Source of the DNA: Candidatus Hydrothermarchaeota archaeon
GTDB taxonomy: Archaea; Hydrothermarchaeota; Hydrothermarchaeia; Hydrothermarchaeales; BMS3B
Assembly (NCBI GenBank): GCA_015521615.1
Contig: WANW01000008.1
Coordinates: forward strand, 1 to 35,989
Reading direction: 5' to 3'
Length of the DNA stretch: 35,989 nucleotides
In this document: piece after piece, positions 22,324 to 30,909 of the stretch
How positions within the stretch are numbered: the stretch's first letter is position 1
Layout: each line of letters begins with the position of its first letter
Notes under the pieces: model-generated
Seen by the model: the letters and a program-made list of their open reading frames with translations, nothing else
Databases searched by the model: none
Told to the model about the DNA's origin: nothing
Program-made: the position numbers and the translations under genes

Positions 22324-22521
22324 GTGGTTGAATTTCAAGGCTTAGTTAAGACCAGGGTTTATTTTACTGATACTCAGCGATTAGAAGTAAGACTATTTCA
22401 TTTTTATCAACTCCCAAGTCGTTTCCGCGGGAGCGAAAGGATTGAGCCAAAGTTAGAAAGGCTGGAAGGAGAGCTTGTTTTCAAACATGTCTGGGTGGAG
22501 GTGTACATCTTTTTATTTTAA
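22324..22521 (+). CDS. Doubtful 65-aa reading frame, possible gene remnant
   Basis: A GTG-initiated frame of 65 codons fills most of the gap between the primase-like gene and tRNA-Ile. It is basic and aromatic-rich with no recognised domain, no ribosome-binding site and no clear promoter. Base composition is more AT-rich than the neighbours. It may be a small gene, the remnant of a larger one, or chance. Confidence 0.2.
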   Translation: MVEFQGLVKTRVYFTDTQRLEVRLFHFYQLPSRFRGSERIEPKLERLEGELVFKHVWVEVYIFLF

Positions 22522-22554
22522 GGATGTCAAGGGTGATCTACAAAGAAAAAGGTA

Positions 22555-22629
22555 TGGGCCCGCTGGGCTTCGAACCCAGGACCTTTCGCTTATCAGGCGA
22601 ACGCGCTGACCAGGCTGCGCCACGGGCCC
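22555..22629 (-). tRNA. tRNA-Ile (GAT)
   Basis: A 75-nt cloverleaf folds without an intron. The acceptor GGGCCCG pairs with CGGGCCC, the discriminator is A, the D stem is GCGC/GCGC, the anticodon stem TTCGC/GCGAA holds loop CTGATAA with anticodon GAT, the variable loop is AGGTC, and the T arm is CTGGG-TTCGAAG-CCCAG. CCA is not encoded. An AT-rich TTAAAATTTTAA at about 22655-22667 is a likely promoter. Confidence 0.96.
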
Positions 22630-22682
22630 TCGTGATTCGCCTGTGAGTTCACCTCTTAAAATTTTAATGAAAGTCCCCAAGG

Positions 22683-22689
22683 TTTATAT
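22683..22689 (+). promoter_or_regulatory. TATA box of the lonB-led gene block
   Basis: TTTATAT lies about 70 bp before the lonB start. The predicted transcript begins near 22712 and keeps the AGGAAGGTGA ribosome site. It is the only clear promoter seen before the rightward block begins. Confidence 0.5.
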
Positions 22690-22751
22690 TCCTCCTCCAC
22701 CAATATTACTTTCGTTAAGCTTTCCCCTCTTTTCAGGAAGGTGAATACAAG

Positions 22752-24647
22752 TTGGACCTGATGCAGTTCCGCACCACCGAGGAGATTGAGGTTCCCAAGA
22801 ACCTCATTGACCAGGTGATTGGCCAGGAGAGGGCGGTTGAGATTATAAAGAAGGCCGCCCTCCAGAAGAGGCATGTTCTGCTGATAGGTGACCCTGGCAC
22901 AGGCAAGAGTATGCTGGGCCAGGCGATGGCAGAGCTTCTTCCCACCGAGGAGCTTGAAGACATTCTGGTCTACCCCAACCCGGAGGACAAGAACAACCCG
23001 CGCATCGAGGCTGTAAAGGCTGGTGAAGGTGAGGCGATAATCCAGCGCTTCAAGGAGCAGAAACGTCGCGTGGAGGCCCCGATAAACACCATGTTCAAGG
23101 TGCTTTTCATAAGCGTAATGTTTCTGGTGCTCTACTACATGCTGGTGCTTCAGCAGCCCTATGTGCTCTTTCTCGGAATAATTGCCTTCGTCTTTCTGCT
23201 GATGGGCAGGCAGTACATCAAGGTTAAGGATGATGTACTTGTGCCCAAGCTGCTGGTTAACAATAAGGGAAGGACAAAGGCACCCTTTGTGGATGCCACG
23301 GGTTCGCATGCGGGAGCACTGCTTGGTGATGTGCGCCACGATCCCTTCCAGAGCGGTGGTCTTGAGACGCCTCCCCACGAGCTGGTTGAGGCAGGAGCAA
23401 TTCACAAGGCGCACAAGGGCGTGCTCTTTATAGATGAGATTTCCACTCTCGGCATAGAGAGTCAGCAGGCTCTGCTCACCGCCATGCAGGAGAAGAAGTT
23501 CCCGATTACCGGGCAGAGTGAGCGTAGCTCAGGTGCGATGGTGCGCACAGAGCCGGTGCCCTGTGATTTTATTCTTATTGCGGCGGGCAACCTTGACGTG
23601 GTAAATAAGATGCACCCTGCCCTGCGTTCCCGCATTAGGGGTTATGGCTATGAGATTTACATGAAGGACGTGATGGACGACACTCGCGAAAACCGTGACA
23701 AGCTTGTGCAGTTTGTAGCGCAGGAGGTTGTGAAGGACGGTAAGATACCCCACTTCACCCGCGAAGCTGTGATTGAGATAATCGAAGAAGCGAGGCGCAG
23801 AGCGGGCAGGAGGGGCAAGCTCACCCTCAAGCTCCGTGCCCTCGGTGGACTTGTGCGCGCCGCTGGAGATGTAGCAATAAGCGAGGGTGCGCCCTATGTA
23901 GAGGCGAGGCATGTGAAGAAGGCAAAGAAGATCGCCCGTACCCTGGAGCAGCAGATTGCAGATCGCTACATAAGCCAGAAGAAGGATTATGAGGTTTACA
24001 AGGTTGAGGGCGCAGAGGTGGGTAAGGTTAACGGTTTGGCCGTAATTGGCAGCGACAGCGGTGTAATTCTGCCTATTGTAGCTGAGGTGACACCTGCGCA
24101 GAGCCGCGAGGAGGGTAAGATAATTGCAACAGGCAAGCTGCGCACAATAGCGAGGGAGGCGATTCAGAATGTTAGCGCGATTATCAAGAAGCACACGGGC
24201 AGAGATATCTCGAATTACGACGTCCACATCCAGTTCCTGCAGACATACGAGGGCGTCGAAGGAGATAGTGCCAGCATAAGCGTCGCCACAGCAGTGTTCT
24301 CCGCCCTGGAGAATATACCGGTTGATCAAAGCGTTGCCATGACGGGTTCGCTCAGTGTGCGCGGTGATGTGTTGCCTGTGGGTGGTGTAAACGCAAAGAT
24401 AGAGGCTGCGCTCAACGCTGGCATAAAGAGGGTGATAATACCTCACGGAAACCTTAAGGATGTGATGCTTGACCCTGAGAAGCGCAGGAAGATAGAGATC
24501 GTGCCTGTGAAGACGCTCTCAGAGGTGCTGGAGGAGGCGCTGTGCTGGAGCGAGGACCGTGAAGGCTTGCTGGACCGCGTTAAGAGCATGATTTCTCTGC
24601 CGCGGGTGGACAGGGCTCTGCCGAGTGTTGACAAGCAGGGAAGCTAG
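22752..24647 (+). CDS. lonB: Archaeal membrane-anchored ATP-dependent Lon protease (LonB)
   Basis: This 631-aa protein is the main membrane-bound ATP-dependent protease of euryarchaea. Walker A is G46-D-P-G-T-G-K-S. Two transmembrane helices at about 113-133 and 135-153 interrupt the AAA+ module, as in LonB. Walker B is L-F-I-D-E at 225-229. A sensor/lid region follows, and the C-terminal protease domain has catalytic S506 in E-G-D-S-A-S and K549 in G-G-V-N-A-K. The TTG at 22752 is preceded by AGGAAGGTGA with 7 nt spacing; ATG at 22761 is possible but farther away. It leads a long rightward block and is followed by tldD only 9 bp downstream. Subunits assemble as a hexamer. Confidence 0.95.
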   Translation: MDLMQFRTTEEIEVPKNLIDQVIGQERAVEIIKKAALQKRHVLLIGDPGTGKSMLGQAMAELLPTEELEDILVYPNPEDKNNPRIEAVKAGEGEAIIQRFKEQKRRVEAPINTMFKVLFISVMFLVLYYMLVLQQPYVLFLGIIAFVFLLMGRQYIKVKDDVLVPKLLVNNKGRTKAPFVDATGSHAGALLGDVRHDPFQSGGLETPPHELVEAGAIHKAHKGVLFIDEISTLGIESQQALLTAMQEKKFPITGQSERSSGAMVRTEPVPCDFILIAAGNLDVVNKMHPALRSRIRGYGYEIYMKDVMDDTRENRDKLVQFVAQEVVKDGKIPHFTREAVIEIIEEARRRAGRRGKLTLKLRALGGLVRAAGDVAISEGAPYVEARHVKKAKKIARTLEQQIADRYISQKKDYEVYKVEGAEVGKVNGLAVIGSDSGVILPIVAEVTPAQSREEGKIIATGKLRTIAREAIQNVSAIIKKHTGRDISNYDVHIQFLQTYEGVEGDSASISVATAVFSALENIPVDQSVAMTGSLSVRGDVLPVGGVNAKIEAALNAGIKRVIIPHGNLKDVMLDPEKRRKIEIVPVKTLSEVLEEALCWSEDREGLLDRVKSMISLPRVDRALPSVDKQGS

Positions 24648-24656
24648 GCTGAGAGC

Positions 24657-26003
24657 ATGTTGCGAGAGGTTCGAGAGCTGTTAGAGCTGCCTGCGCGTTT
24701 TGTGGATATCACCCTGCATGACGTTGAGAGCACGAGTATTCTGATGAAGGATGGCTCCGCAAAGGAGATTGCAACAGGCAGGAGCTTTGGAATTTCTGTG
24801 CGCGTGCTCGACCGTGGCTGGGGCTTCGCCTACGCGAGCAGTGCTGGTGAACTAAAAGATGCAGCGGAGCGCGCCCTGCGCGGTGCCAGGCTTGCGAAGG
24901 AAAGGGTTGAGCTCGCAGATGTTAAAGCCACGCGGGATAAAGTCGAGGCTATTGCAAAGCTGCACCCCTCGCGTGCTACGTTTGAGGAGAAACTGGACTA
25001 CCTCTTCCGCGCCCATGATGTGGCGAAGAGTTATAAAAGTGTGGTGAGTACAAGCTTTGCGTACAACGATGCAAGCGTCAAGATAATCTACCTGAACTCT
25101 GAGGGGGCAGAGGTGGAGATGCGCTACCCGCGCGTTGCCTTCTATGCGCAGATTTTCGCCAAGGAAGGAGCAAAAATTCAGTTCGCCAGTGAGCGTGTGG
25201 GTGCCACCTCCGGCTTAGAGGCTCTTGTCAATGTAGAGGAGGTAGCAAAGGAAGCGTGTGAGAAGGCGCAGCGCCTGCTTTACGCAAGGGCGCCACCTTC
25301 CGGCGAGTTTACTGTGGTAATAGACCCTAAGCTCACTGGTGTATTTATCCACGAAGCCCTGGGGCATGCGGTGGAGGCGGACCACGTGGTCCAGGGTGAG
25401 TCAATACTCGCCGGAAAGCTTGGCCAGAGCATAGCCTCCGAACTGGTTACAATCTATGACGACCCAACTCTGAAGCAGGGGTTTGGCTCCTACTTCTACG
25501 ACTCTGAGGGGGTTAAAGCGCAGAAGAAGGCGGTGGTGGAGCACGGTGTGCTGCGCAGCTATCTTCACAGCCGTGAGACTGCGGCGAAGCTTGGCCAGGA
25601 GCCAACTGGTAATGCCCGCGCCCAGGGCTACAACTTCCCGCCCATGCCCAGAATGAGCAATACCTACCTTGCCAGAGGCGATGCCAGCTTTGAAGAACTT
25701 ATTGAGGATGTTAAGCAGGGGGTTTATCTGCTGGGCTCTCGGGGAGGTGAGGTGGACACGGCGCGTGGGGTCTTTCAGTTCTCGGCTGAGGAGGGCTATC
25801 TGATAGAAAAGGGCGAGGTCACCACGCCGGTGAGGGATGTGGCTCTGTCGGGGGAGACGCTTGAGATACTCCGCCGCGTGGATGCGGTGAGCAAAAACTG
25901 GGGGGTGCATATCGGCTACTGCGGCAAGAATGGCCAGCTCGTCGCCGTTGGAGACGGCGGCCCGGCGATCAGAACAGTGGCGACGGTGGGGGGTACGCAG
26001 TGA
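24657..26003 (+). CDS. tldD: TldD metallopeptidase subunit
   Basis: This 448-aa protein is the catalytic subunit of the TldD/TldE zinc protease. The H232-E-A-L-G-H237 motif (HExxxH) binds zinc, and nearby residues including the G-N-A-R-A-Q-G region match family members. In bacteria the TldD/TldE pair degrades unfolded small peptides and trims modified peptides such as microcins and CcdA. The gene follows lonB and overlaps its partner tldE by 4 bp (GTGA), so a stoichiometric complex is expected. Placement beside lonB suggests a degradation chain in which Lon makes peptides and TldD/E cuts them, which is inference. Confidence 0.93.
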   Translation: MLREVRELLELPARFVDITLHDVESTSILMKDGSAKEIATGRSFGISVRVLDRGWGFAYASSAGELKDAAERALRGARLAKERVELADVKATRDKVEAIAKLHPSRATFEEKLDYLFRAHDVAKSYKSVVSTSFAYNDASVKIIYLNSEGAEVEMRYPRVAFYAQIFAKEGAKIQFASERVGATSGLEALVNVEEVAKEACEKAQRLLYARAPPSGEFTVVIDPKLTGVFIHEALGHAVEADHVVQGESILAGKLGQSIASELVTIYDDPTLKQGFGSYFYDSEGVKAQKKAVVEHGVLRSYLHSRETAAKLGQEPTGNARAQGYNFPPMPRMSNTYLARGDASFEELIEDVKQGVYLLGSRGGEVDTARGVFQFSAEEGYLIEKGEVTTPVRDVALSGETLEILRRVDAVSKNWGVHIGYCGKNGQLVAVGDGGPAIRTVATVGGTQ

Positions 26004-27268
26004 CACCGGAGCAGGCGCTTCGCTGGCTGGAGACAAAGGGCTGCGAGGGTGAGGTATACGAGTTAAAGCAGCGCAGCTACGGGATTGAAATAAAGCGGGG
26101 TGAGGTTGAGCTGGTGGAAGCGGGGGAACAGCACGGCTTTGCTATACGTGTGCTCCTCGCACATCGCATGGGCTTCGCCTACGGGAATGAGCTCACTCAG
26201 GAGCTTCTGGACAAGGCACTGAGTGTGGCGAGGGTCTCTCCCCGGGATGAGCATCTCGCCTTTGCCGGAGAGCAGAGCTACCCCAGCGTCAGGGGAATTT
26301 ACGACTCTCGCCTGGCCTCGCTCAGCTTTGATGAGCTTGAGGATAAGCTGGAGGCGATGCTTGCGCCCGCGCAGAGCCTTGGCGTTGAGGTGACTCAGGT
26401 GAGCATTGCCTGGGAGGTGAGCGAGGAGCGGATGTTCAACAGCCATGGCGTGGAGGTTAGCGAGGAGGGCACGGAGATATATGCCCATCTCAGCGCAGTC
26501 GCAAAGAGGGGTGATGATGTAGCCACGGGCTTGTATTTTGACGCCTCGCGAAGCTTTAATTTAGACTTTGAAGCGGTCGGCGAGACCGCAAGCAGGCTTG
26601 CAAAGGAGTCACTGGGCGCGCAGAGGCTTGAGACCGGCGACTATGCTGTTGTGCTCCGCCCTATGGCAATGGCAGAGCTGGTGGAGAATGTTTTAATCCC
26701 GGCATTCTCCGCGGATAATGTGCAGCGCGGGCGGAGCCGTCTTGCTGGCATGCTCGATGAGCAGGTCTTTGGCGAAGAACTGAGCGTAGTGGACGATGCA
26801 ACCCTTGAGGCCGGGCTTGAAAGCTCGCGCTTCGACGGCGAAGGCACTGCCTGCAGGAGCAAGGCGCTGGTGGAAAAGGGCGTGCTGAGAGGCTACCTCT
26901 ACGATATATATACGGCTCGAAAGGATGGTGTGGAAAGCACCGGCAATGCGTTTCGCAGTGGTTTTTCGACGCTCCCGCGAATTGATGCCTCGAACTTCAT
27001 AATCCAGGGCAACGGCGGCCTGGATGAGGATGAAGCGCTGGTGGTTCATGGCTTAATAGGCGCGCACACCGCCAACCCCGTTACAGGCGACTTTTCCGTT
27101 GAGACGAGAAATGCCTTTTATGGCGGCTCACCCGTGAGAAAGGCGATACTGGCGGGCAATGTCTACGACCTGCTGAGCAGCGTCTCGGGCTTTGGCAGAG
27201 ATGTAACCCAGATTTCAGGCGTTGTAACACCCAGTGTGGGCTTCTCAAATGTTAGAGTCGTAGGTTAG
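26000..27268 (+). CDS. pmbA: TldE/PmbA metallopeptidase partner subunit
   Basis: This 422-aa protein is homologous to TldD but lacks the HExxxH zinc motif, as is normal for TldE/PmbA. Family features include G-I-E-I-K-R-G-E near the N-terminus and the region R-D-G-V-E-S-T-G-N-A-F-R (reading K-D-G-V-E-S-T-G-N here), which contributes to the joint active site. It starts with GTG within the tldD stop. The translation overlap supports tight coupling and a heterodimer. No peptide substrate gene is recognised nearby. Confidence 0.92.
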   Translation: MTPEQALRWLETKGCEGEVYELKQRSYGIEIKRGEVELVEAGEQHGFAIRVLLAHRMGFAYGNELTQELLDKALSVARVSPRDEHLAFAGEQSYPSVRGIYDSRLASLSFDELEDKLEAMLAPAQSLGVEVTQVSIAWEVSEERMFNSHGVEVSEEGTEIYAHLSAVAKRGDDVATGLYFDASRSFNLDFEAVGETASRLAKESLGAQRLETGDYAVVLRPMAMAELVENVLIPAFSADNVQRGRSRLAGMLDEQVFGEELSVVDDATLEAGLESSRFDGEGTACRSKALVEKGVLRGYLYDIYTARKDGVESTGNAFRSGFSTLPRIDASNFIIQGNGGLDEDEALVVHGLIGAHTANPVTGDFSVETRNAFYGGSPVRKAILAGNVYDLLSSVSGFGRDVTQISGVVTPSVGFSNVRVVG

Positions 27269-27275
27269 ATGGCTG

Positions 27276-27722
27276 GTGGTCACTGTGAAGCTGTTTATAC
27301 GCACACAACCCCTGCGGAAGAAAATGCACGGGAAGGAGGAAGAGCGAATAAAGAGGAGCTATGAGGAGATTCTGGAGTATCTGGATATACCCAGCGATGG
27401 CATAGCCACGCACTGCTTTGGTGTTGAGGAAATCATAGAGGTGGAGAGATACCCCTTTCTTAAGGGATACCAGCTGTGCATCAAGCACGGCAAATCTCTT
27501 CGCAAATTTATCACCCTATACCTGAAGCAGCAGGACAAAATTCATGACAGGCTTACGCTGTTCTTCGACGAAAGCGGGAGGCACGTTGATACAGAGTACA
27601 TCCACACTCTTGGCACAATCCACAGACTGGAGAAGAAGGAGAAGATTCGCGAGTATGAGTGTGGAATAGAGGTGCTCTTTACCCAGGTGCTGGGCGAGAA
27701 GGTGGAGCTCATAATAGAGTAG
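27276..27722 (+). CDS. Uncharacterised 148-aa protein
   Basis: No family is recognised. It is a charged, soluble, mixed alpha/beta protein without signal peptide or metal-binding Cys pattern (only three scattered Cys). It ends in V-E-L-I-I-E. GTG at 27276 lies 8 bp after tldE; GTG at 27285 is another candidate. The next gene starts 3 bp after its stop, so these genes are co-transcribed. The coding bias matches neighbouring genes, so it is a genuine gene of the block and not an insertion. Confidence 0.75.
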   Translation: MVTVKLFIRTQPLRKKMHGKEEERIKRSYEEILEYLDIPSDGIATHCFGVEEIIEVERYPFLKGYQLCIKHGKSLRKFITLYLKQQDKIHDRLTLFFDESGRHVDTEYIHTLGTIHRLEKKEKIREYECGIEVLFTQVLGEKVELIIE

Positions 27723-27724
27723 CC

Positions 27725-28084
27725 ATGAAGAGCTGCTGTCTGGCTTCAGGGGAGATACTTGGCAGGAGGGTAGCGCGGGAGCTGGAGAAGCCTGCCTCAC
27801 TGGAGGAGTTTCTGCAGGAGTTTGCGGAGAAGGGGAAGAGCTACATTAGCTTTACCTATGAGATGCTCAGCTCTCGAGAAGCACTGCTCTGCATTGAGAG
27901 GAGTGCCTTCTGGGAGGTTATAAAAGGCACATCAATAGATAAGATTAAGAAGGCAGGTTGCAACTCTGAGTTCAGGTTCATCGAAGCGGCGCTCAGCAGT
28001 TTTTTCGATGTGGATGTGGAGCGCCGACTCTGCTACTGGAAAGGTTCTGAACGCTGTGAATTCATGGTCAGGATAAGGAGGTGA
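27725..28084 (+). CDS. Small V4R-like (hydrocarbon-binding type) protein
   Basis: This 119-aa protein resembles the V4R domain, a small-molecule binding fold found in regulators. The C-terminal half has the usual layout: helix E-A-A-L-S-S-F-F-D-V-D-V-E-R, then C-Y-W-K-G-S-E-R-C-E-F-M-V-R-I, comparable to the C-x(6-8)-C-x-F strand of V4R. The N-terminus begins with C-C. Ligand and role are unknown. ATG at 27725 is preceded by only a weak ribosome site, and translation may be coupled to the upstream gene. Its stop overlaps the AGGAGGTGA site of bpsA, so the two are co-expressed. I am moderately sure of the V4R link. Confidence 0.62.
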   Translation: MKSCCLASGEILGRRVARELEKPASLEEFLQEFAEKGKSYISFTYEMLSSREALLCIERSAFWEVIKGTSIDKIKKAGCNSEFRFIEAALSSFFDVDVERRLCYWKGSERCEFMVRIRR

Positions 28085-28089
28085 GCGCA

Positions 28090-29091
28090 TTGAAGGAGCA
28101 CATTGTGAGAATGCTTGGCAAGCAGAGCAGGAGCTTCTGGGAGCTTCTGAGCAGGTGGGAGTATCGCCTCAAGGATTTTGTTGATGTGGTAAATGAGATG
28201 CACTCTTCTGGCGAACTGGTGGTGAGGAACGGCAAACTCGCGCTCTCAAAGCAGACACTCGCTTCGCTGCCGGGTGTGCTCGGAGAAAGAACATGCAAAA
28301 CATGCAAGGGTCGCGGGGTTGAGGTTCGCAATACCTCGCTGCTGAGGAAGTTCAGGGCTCTGCTGAAGGAGCGCCCGCTTACCACGGCAAAGTACTTCCA
28401 GGGAAACATGGACGCCGAGAGCGTTGTTGCAAGGGTATACCTCATGGATGCGCGCGATGGCATAGCCGGGAAGCGCATAACCCTTGTTGGCGATGACGAT
28501 TACCTCAGCCTCGCTCTGGCTCTGACCGGCTTACCCTCGCGCGTTGTGGTGCTTGAGATAGACGAGCGCATAGGCGGATTCATAGAGCAGTGCTCGCGGA
28601 AGTATGGCCTTGAGATAGAGTATGTGCCCTACAACGTGGAGCAGCCTCTGCCCAAAGAGCTTATAAAGAGCGGCGATATGTTCTCCACCGAGCCCCTGGA
28701 GACCCTCTCTGGTTTTCTGACCTTCTTTGCGCGTGGTGCTGCGACGCTTCGAAATGGTGGCGTGGGCTATGTAGGCTTGACCAACCTTGAGTGCTCCCTG
28801 GAGAAGTGGAAGCGCATTCAGGAAAGCATTCTGGGGATGGGCTTTGTTATCACTGACATAAAGCGCAGGTTTTCTTTCTACCCAATGGAGTACCCGGAGG
28901 ACAAGGAGTACGTGGATCAGGTGCTAAAGGCGCTGCGCTTCAGGGTCAACGGTAAAACGCGCAGAATATGGTACTTCTCCCACCTCTTCCGCGTTGAGGC
29001 GGTGGAGGAGGTTAAGCCAGAGCCCGCGCCGGAAGAGGCAACGAAGATAGACCTATTCGATGAGGGCGACGACTTCACGTATCCCAATTAA
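28090..29091 (+). CDS. bpsA: Branched-chain polyamine synthase BpsA (N4-bis(aminopropyl)spermidine synthase)
   Basis: This 333-aa enzyme transfers aminopropyl groups from decarboxylated SAM onto spermidine to make branched polyamines, which stabilise nucleic acids at high temperature. Visible marks are an N-terminal winged-helix-like region, a C-K-T-C-K-G zinc-type pair, the nucleotide-binding L-V-G-D-D-D-Y-L-S-L-A, the L-E-I-D-E-R acidic strand end, and D-M-F-S-T-E-P-L-E-T in place of the usual F-x-T-D-P-P-x-T region. The start is TTG 28090, because the strong AGGAGGTGA at 28076-28084 would otherwise overlap a GTG at 28081. The gene is coupled to the V4R-like gene. Its presence points to a thermophilic lifestyle. 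Confidence 0.88.
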   Translation: MKEHIVRMLGKQSRSFWELLSRWEYRLKDFVDVVNEMHSSGELVVRNGKLALSKQTLASLPGVLGERTCKTCKGRGVEVRNTSLLRKFRALLKERPLTTAKYFQGNMDAESVVARVYLMDARDGIAGKRITLVGDDDYLSLALALTGLPSRVVVLEIDERIGGFIEQCSRKYGLEIEYVPYNVEQPLPKELIKSGDMFSTEPLETLSGFLTFFARGAATLRNGGVGYVGLTNLECSLEKWKRIQESILGMGFVITDIKRRFSFYPMEYPEDKEYVDQVLKALRFRVNGKTRRIWYFSHLFRVEAVEEVKPEPAPEEATKIDLFDEGDDFTYPN

Positions 29092-29121
29092 GCCATCCTC
29101 GTTAGTCTGGAGCAATATGGT

Positions 29122-30216
29122 ATGTACTGGCTGCTGCGCCCGGATGCCGCACGTGCTTTCGAGGACCGCGGTGTAAGGCACGCTTTGGGCAGGTACGTCA
29201 GCGTTGCCACCAACGAGAAGCAGGCGAACTTCAGAATAGCGCAGCTCGTGCCGGCAAGCTTTTCAGGCGATGAGAGCGATGGGGAACTCTGGAAGCTTCA
29301 CGCTGAGAAGCTTAAGGATTACGAGAGGCTGAAAGAGGAGCTGGATTCAGGCAGGGGTAGATTTGATGAGCTGGAGAGGCCGGAGAAGAGCCTCCTGGAC
29401 CTGAAGCGCACCTTGGCGTGGCGCATGCTCGAATCCTGCGAGTTCTGCGAGCGCAGGTGTAAAAGAAACCGCAGGAAGGGCGAAATCGGCTTCTGTGGCT
29501 TAGCCGCAGAGGCAAGGCTGAGCAGCGAATTCCTGCACATGGGCGAGGAAGCCTGCCTTGTACCCAGCCACACCTTCTTCTTCATAGGATGCAACTTCTA
29601 CTGCGTCTACTGCCAGAACTGGACAATATCGCGGCAGGTGGAGAAGGGCCTTCCTGTAACAGGTGAGTACCTGGCTGAGCTGGCGAAGAAGCGCAGGCTG
29701 GGCGAGGGAAGCCGCAATGTCAACCTGGTGGGCGGCTCTCCCACACCCAGCCTGCACGTGATTCTTGACATGCTCTTAAACCTCGACGTGAATGTGCCCA
29801 TCGTGTGGAACAGTAACATGTACATGAGCACTGAGGCCATGACCCTGCTCCATGGCGTGGTGGACGTTTACCTGGGAGACTTCAAGTATGGCAACGATGC
29901 CTGTGCAAAGCGTTTGTCCAGGGTACCCCGCTACTTTGAGGTTGTGACACGAAACTTTTTGCTTGCCAGAGAGCAGGGTGCAGAGCTTCTCATCCGTCAC
30001 CTCGTTCTGCCGAACCACGTTGAGTGCTGTACCCGCAGGGTGCTCGAGTGGATAGCCGAGCATCTGGGCAACAGGGCGAGGGTGAACATAATGGGGCAGT
30101 ACCGTCCTGAATTTGAGGCCCATCGCCACGCCGAAATCTCACGGCGCATCACCGCCGAGGAGATGAGCAGGGCCTTCGCTATTGCAAAGGAGCTGGGGCT
30201 GTGGAATCTTGACTGA
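29122..30216 (+). CDS. PflA-like radical SAM protein
   Basis: This 364-aa protein has the radical SAM motif C157-N-F-Y-C161-V-Y-C164 in F-I-G-C-N-F-Y-C-V-Y-C-Q-N-W. A preceding cysteine set (C106, C109, C113, C125) is found in COG1313-type relatives and probably binds a second metal centre. The glycine-rich G-G-S-P-T-P motif and the later strands fit the partial TIM barrel. It resembles activating enzymes, but no glycyl-radical enzyme gene is in the window. Substrate is unknown. ATG at 29122 has GGAG nearby. An MBL-fold hydrolase gene begins 9 bp downstream. Confidence 0.86.
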   Translation: MYWLLRPDAARAFEDRGVRHALGRYVSVATNEKQANFRIAQLVPASFSGDESDGELWKLHAEKLKDYERLKEELDSGRGRFDELERPEKSLLDLKRTLAWRMLESCEFCERRCKRNRRKGEIGFCGLAAEARLSSEFLHMGEEACLVPSHTFFFIGCNFYCVYCQNWTISRQVEKGLPVTGEYLAELAKKRRLGEGSRNVNLVGGSPTPSLHVILDMLLNLDVNVPIVWNSNMYMSTEAMTLLHGVVDVYLGDFKYGNDACAKRLSRVPRYFEVVTRNFLLAREQGAELLIRHLVLPNHVECCTRRVLEWIAEHLGNRARVNIMGQYRPEFEAHRHAEISRRITAEEMSRAFAIAKELGLWNLD

Positions 30217-30225
30217 GGTGAGGAG

Positions 30226-30855
30226 ATGGAGATTGTACCTATAATATCCAGAGGTTACGATTCGAATGTCTTTGTTGTCATCGCTGAGAAGGTGGCGGTC
30301 ATAGACACCGGTCTGAGCATCTCGAGGCTTGAGCAAAAGCTTCGCGGTGTAATAGCGCCCGAGCGCGTCGACTATGTGATAAATACCCATGCGCACATAG
30401 ACCACTGCGGAGGCAACCCGCTTTTTCCCAATGCCAGAACGCTTATCCATGAGCTTGACGCCAAAGCAATGAGTGACGGCAGGTTCTACGGTACGGCGTC
30501 GCTTTTCTCAGGCGGTAGGAGTATGAACTACCACCGTGTGCTTAAGGAGGGCGATGTCATAGACTTGGGTGGAGCAGAGCTCGAGGTGCTCCACACGCCT
30601 GGCCACACCCCCGGAAGCATCTGCCTGTACATCGCAAGCGAGAAGGCGCTCTTCTCTGGCGACACCCTCTTCGCGGGTGGAAGCTTCGGTCGCTCTGACC
30701 TGGGGGGAAATATGGAACAGTTAAAGCGCAGCCTGCGCCGCCTCGCCGCGCTGGAGATAGAGGTGCTCTACCCCGGGCACATGGAGGTGGTTAAGGGCAG
30801 GGAAGCAAGGGAAAGTGCCCGCTTGGCATGGGAGATTGCAGAGGAGTACTACTAA
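30226..30855 (+). CDS. Metallo-beta-lactamase fold hydrolase (glyoxalase II-like)
   Basis: This 209-aa protein has T-H55-A-H57-I-D59-H60 as the main metal site, then L-H-T-P-G-H-T-P-G-S and S-G-D-T-L-F, with a final G-H-M-E-V-V, so all metal ligands are present. Substrate may be a thioester such as S-lactoylglutathione-like compounds or another small ester; the archaeal substrate cannot be read here. The gene follows the radical SAM gene by 9 bp and may belong to the same operon. The GAGGTGAGGAG upstream supports the ATG at 30226. Confidence 0.9.
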   Translation: MEIVPIISRGYDSNVFVVIAEKVAVIDTGLSISRLEQKLRGVIAPERVDYVINTHAHIDHCGGNPLFPNARTLIHELDAKAMSDGRFYGTASLFSGGRSMNYHRVLKEGDVIDLGGAELEVLHTPGHTPGSICLYIASEKALFSGDTLFAGGSFGRSDLGGNMEQLKRSLRRLAALEIEVLYPGHMEVVKGREARESARLAWEIAEEYY

Positions 30856-30909
30856 CTTTTCCGGCGCTCTCCCGCAAATCCCATACCCGTGGAGGACCAT
30901 ATTTCCTCT

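Noticed and set aside
23529-24446. A 305-codon leftward frame inside lonB
   Set aside because: It is antisense to the conserved protease domain and shows no family pattern.
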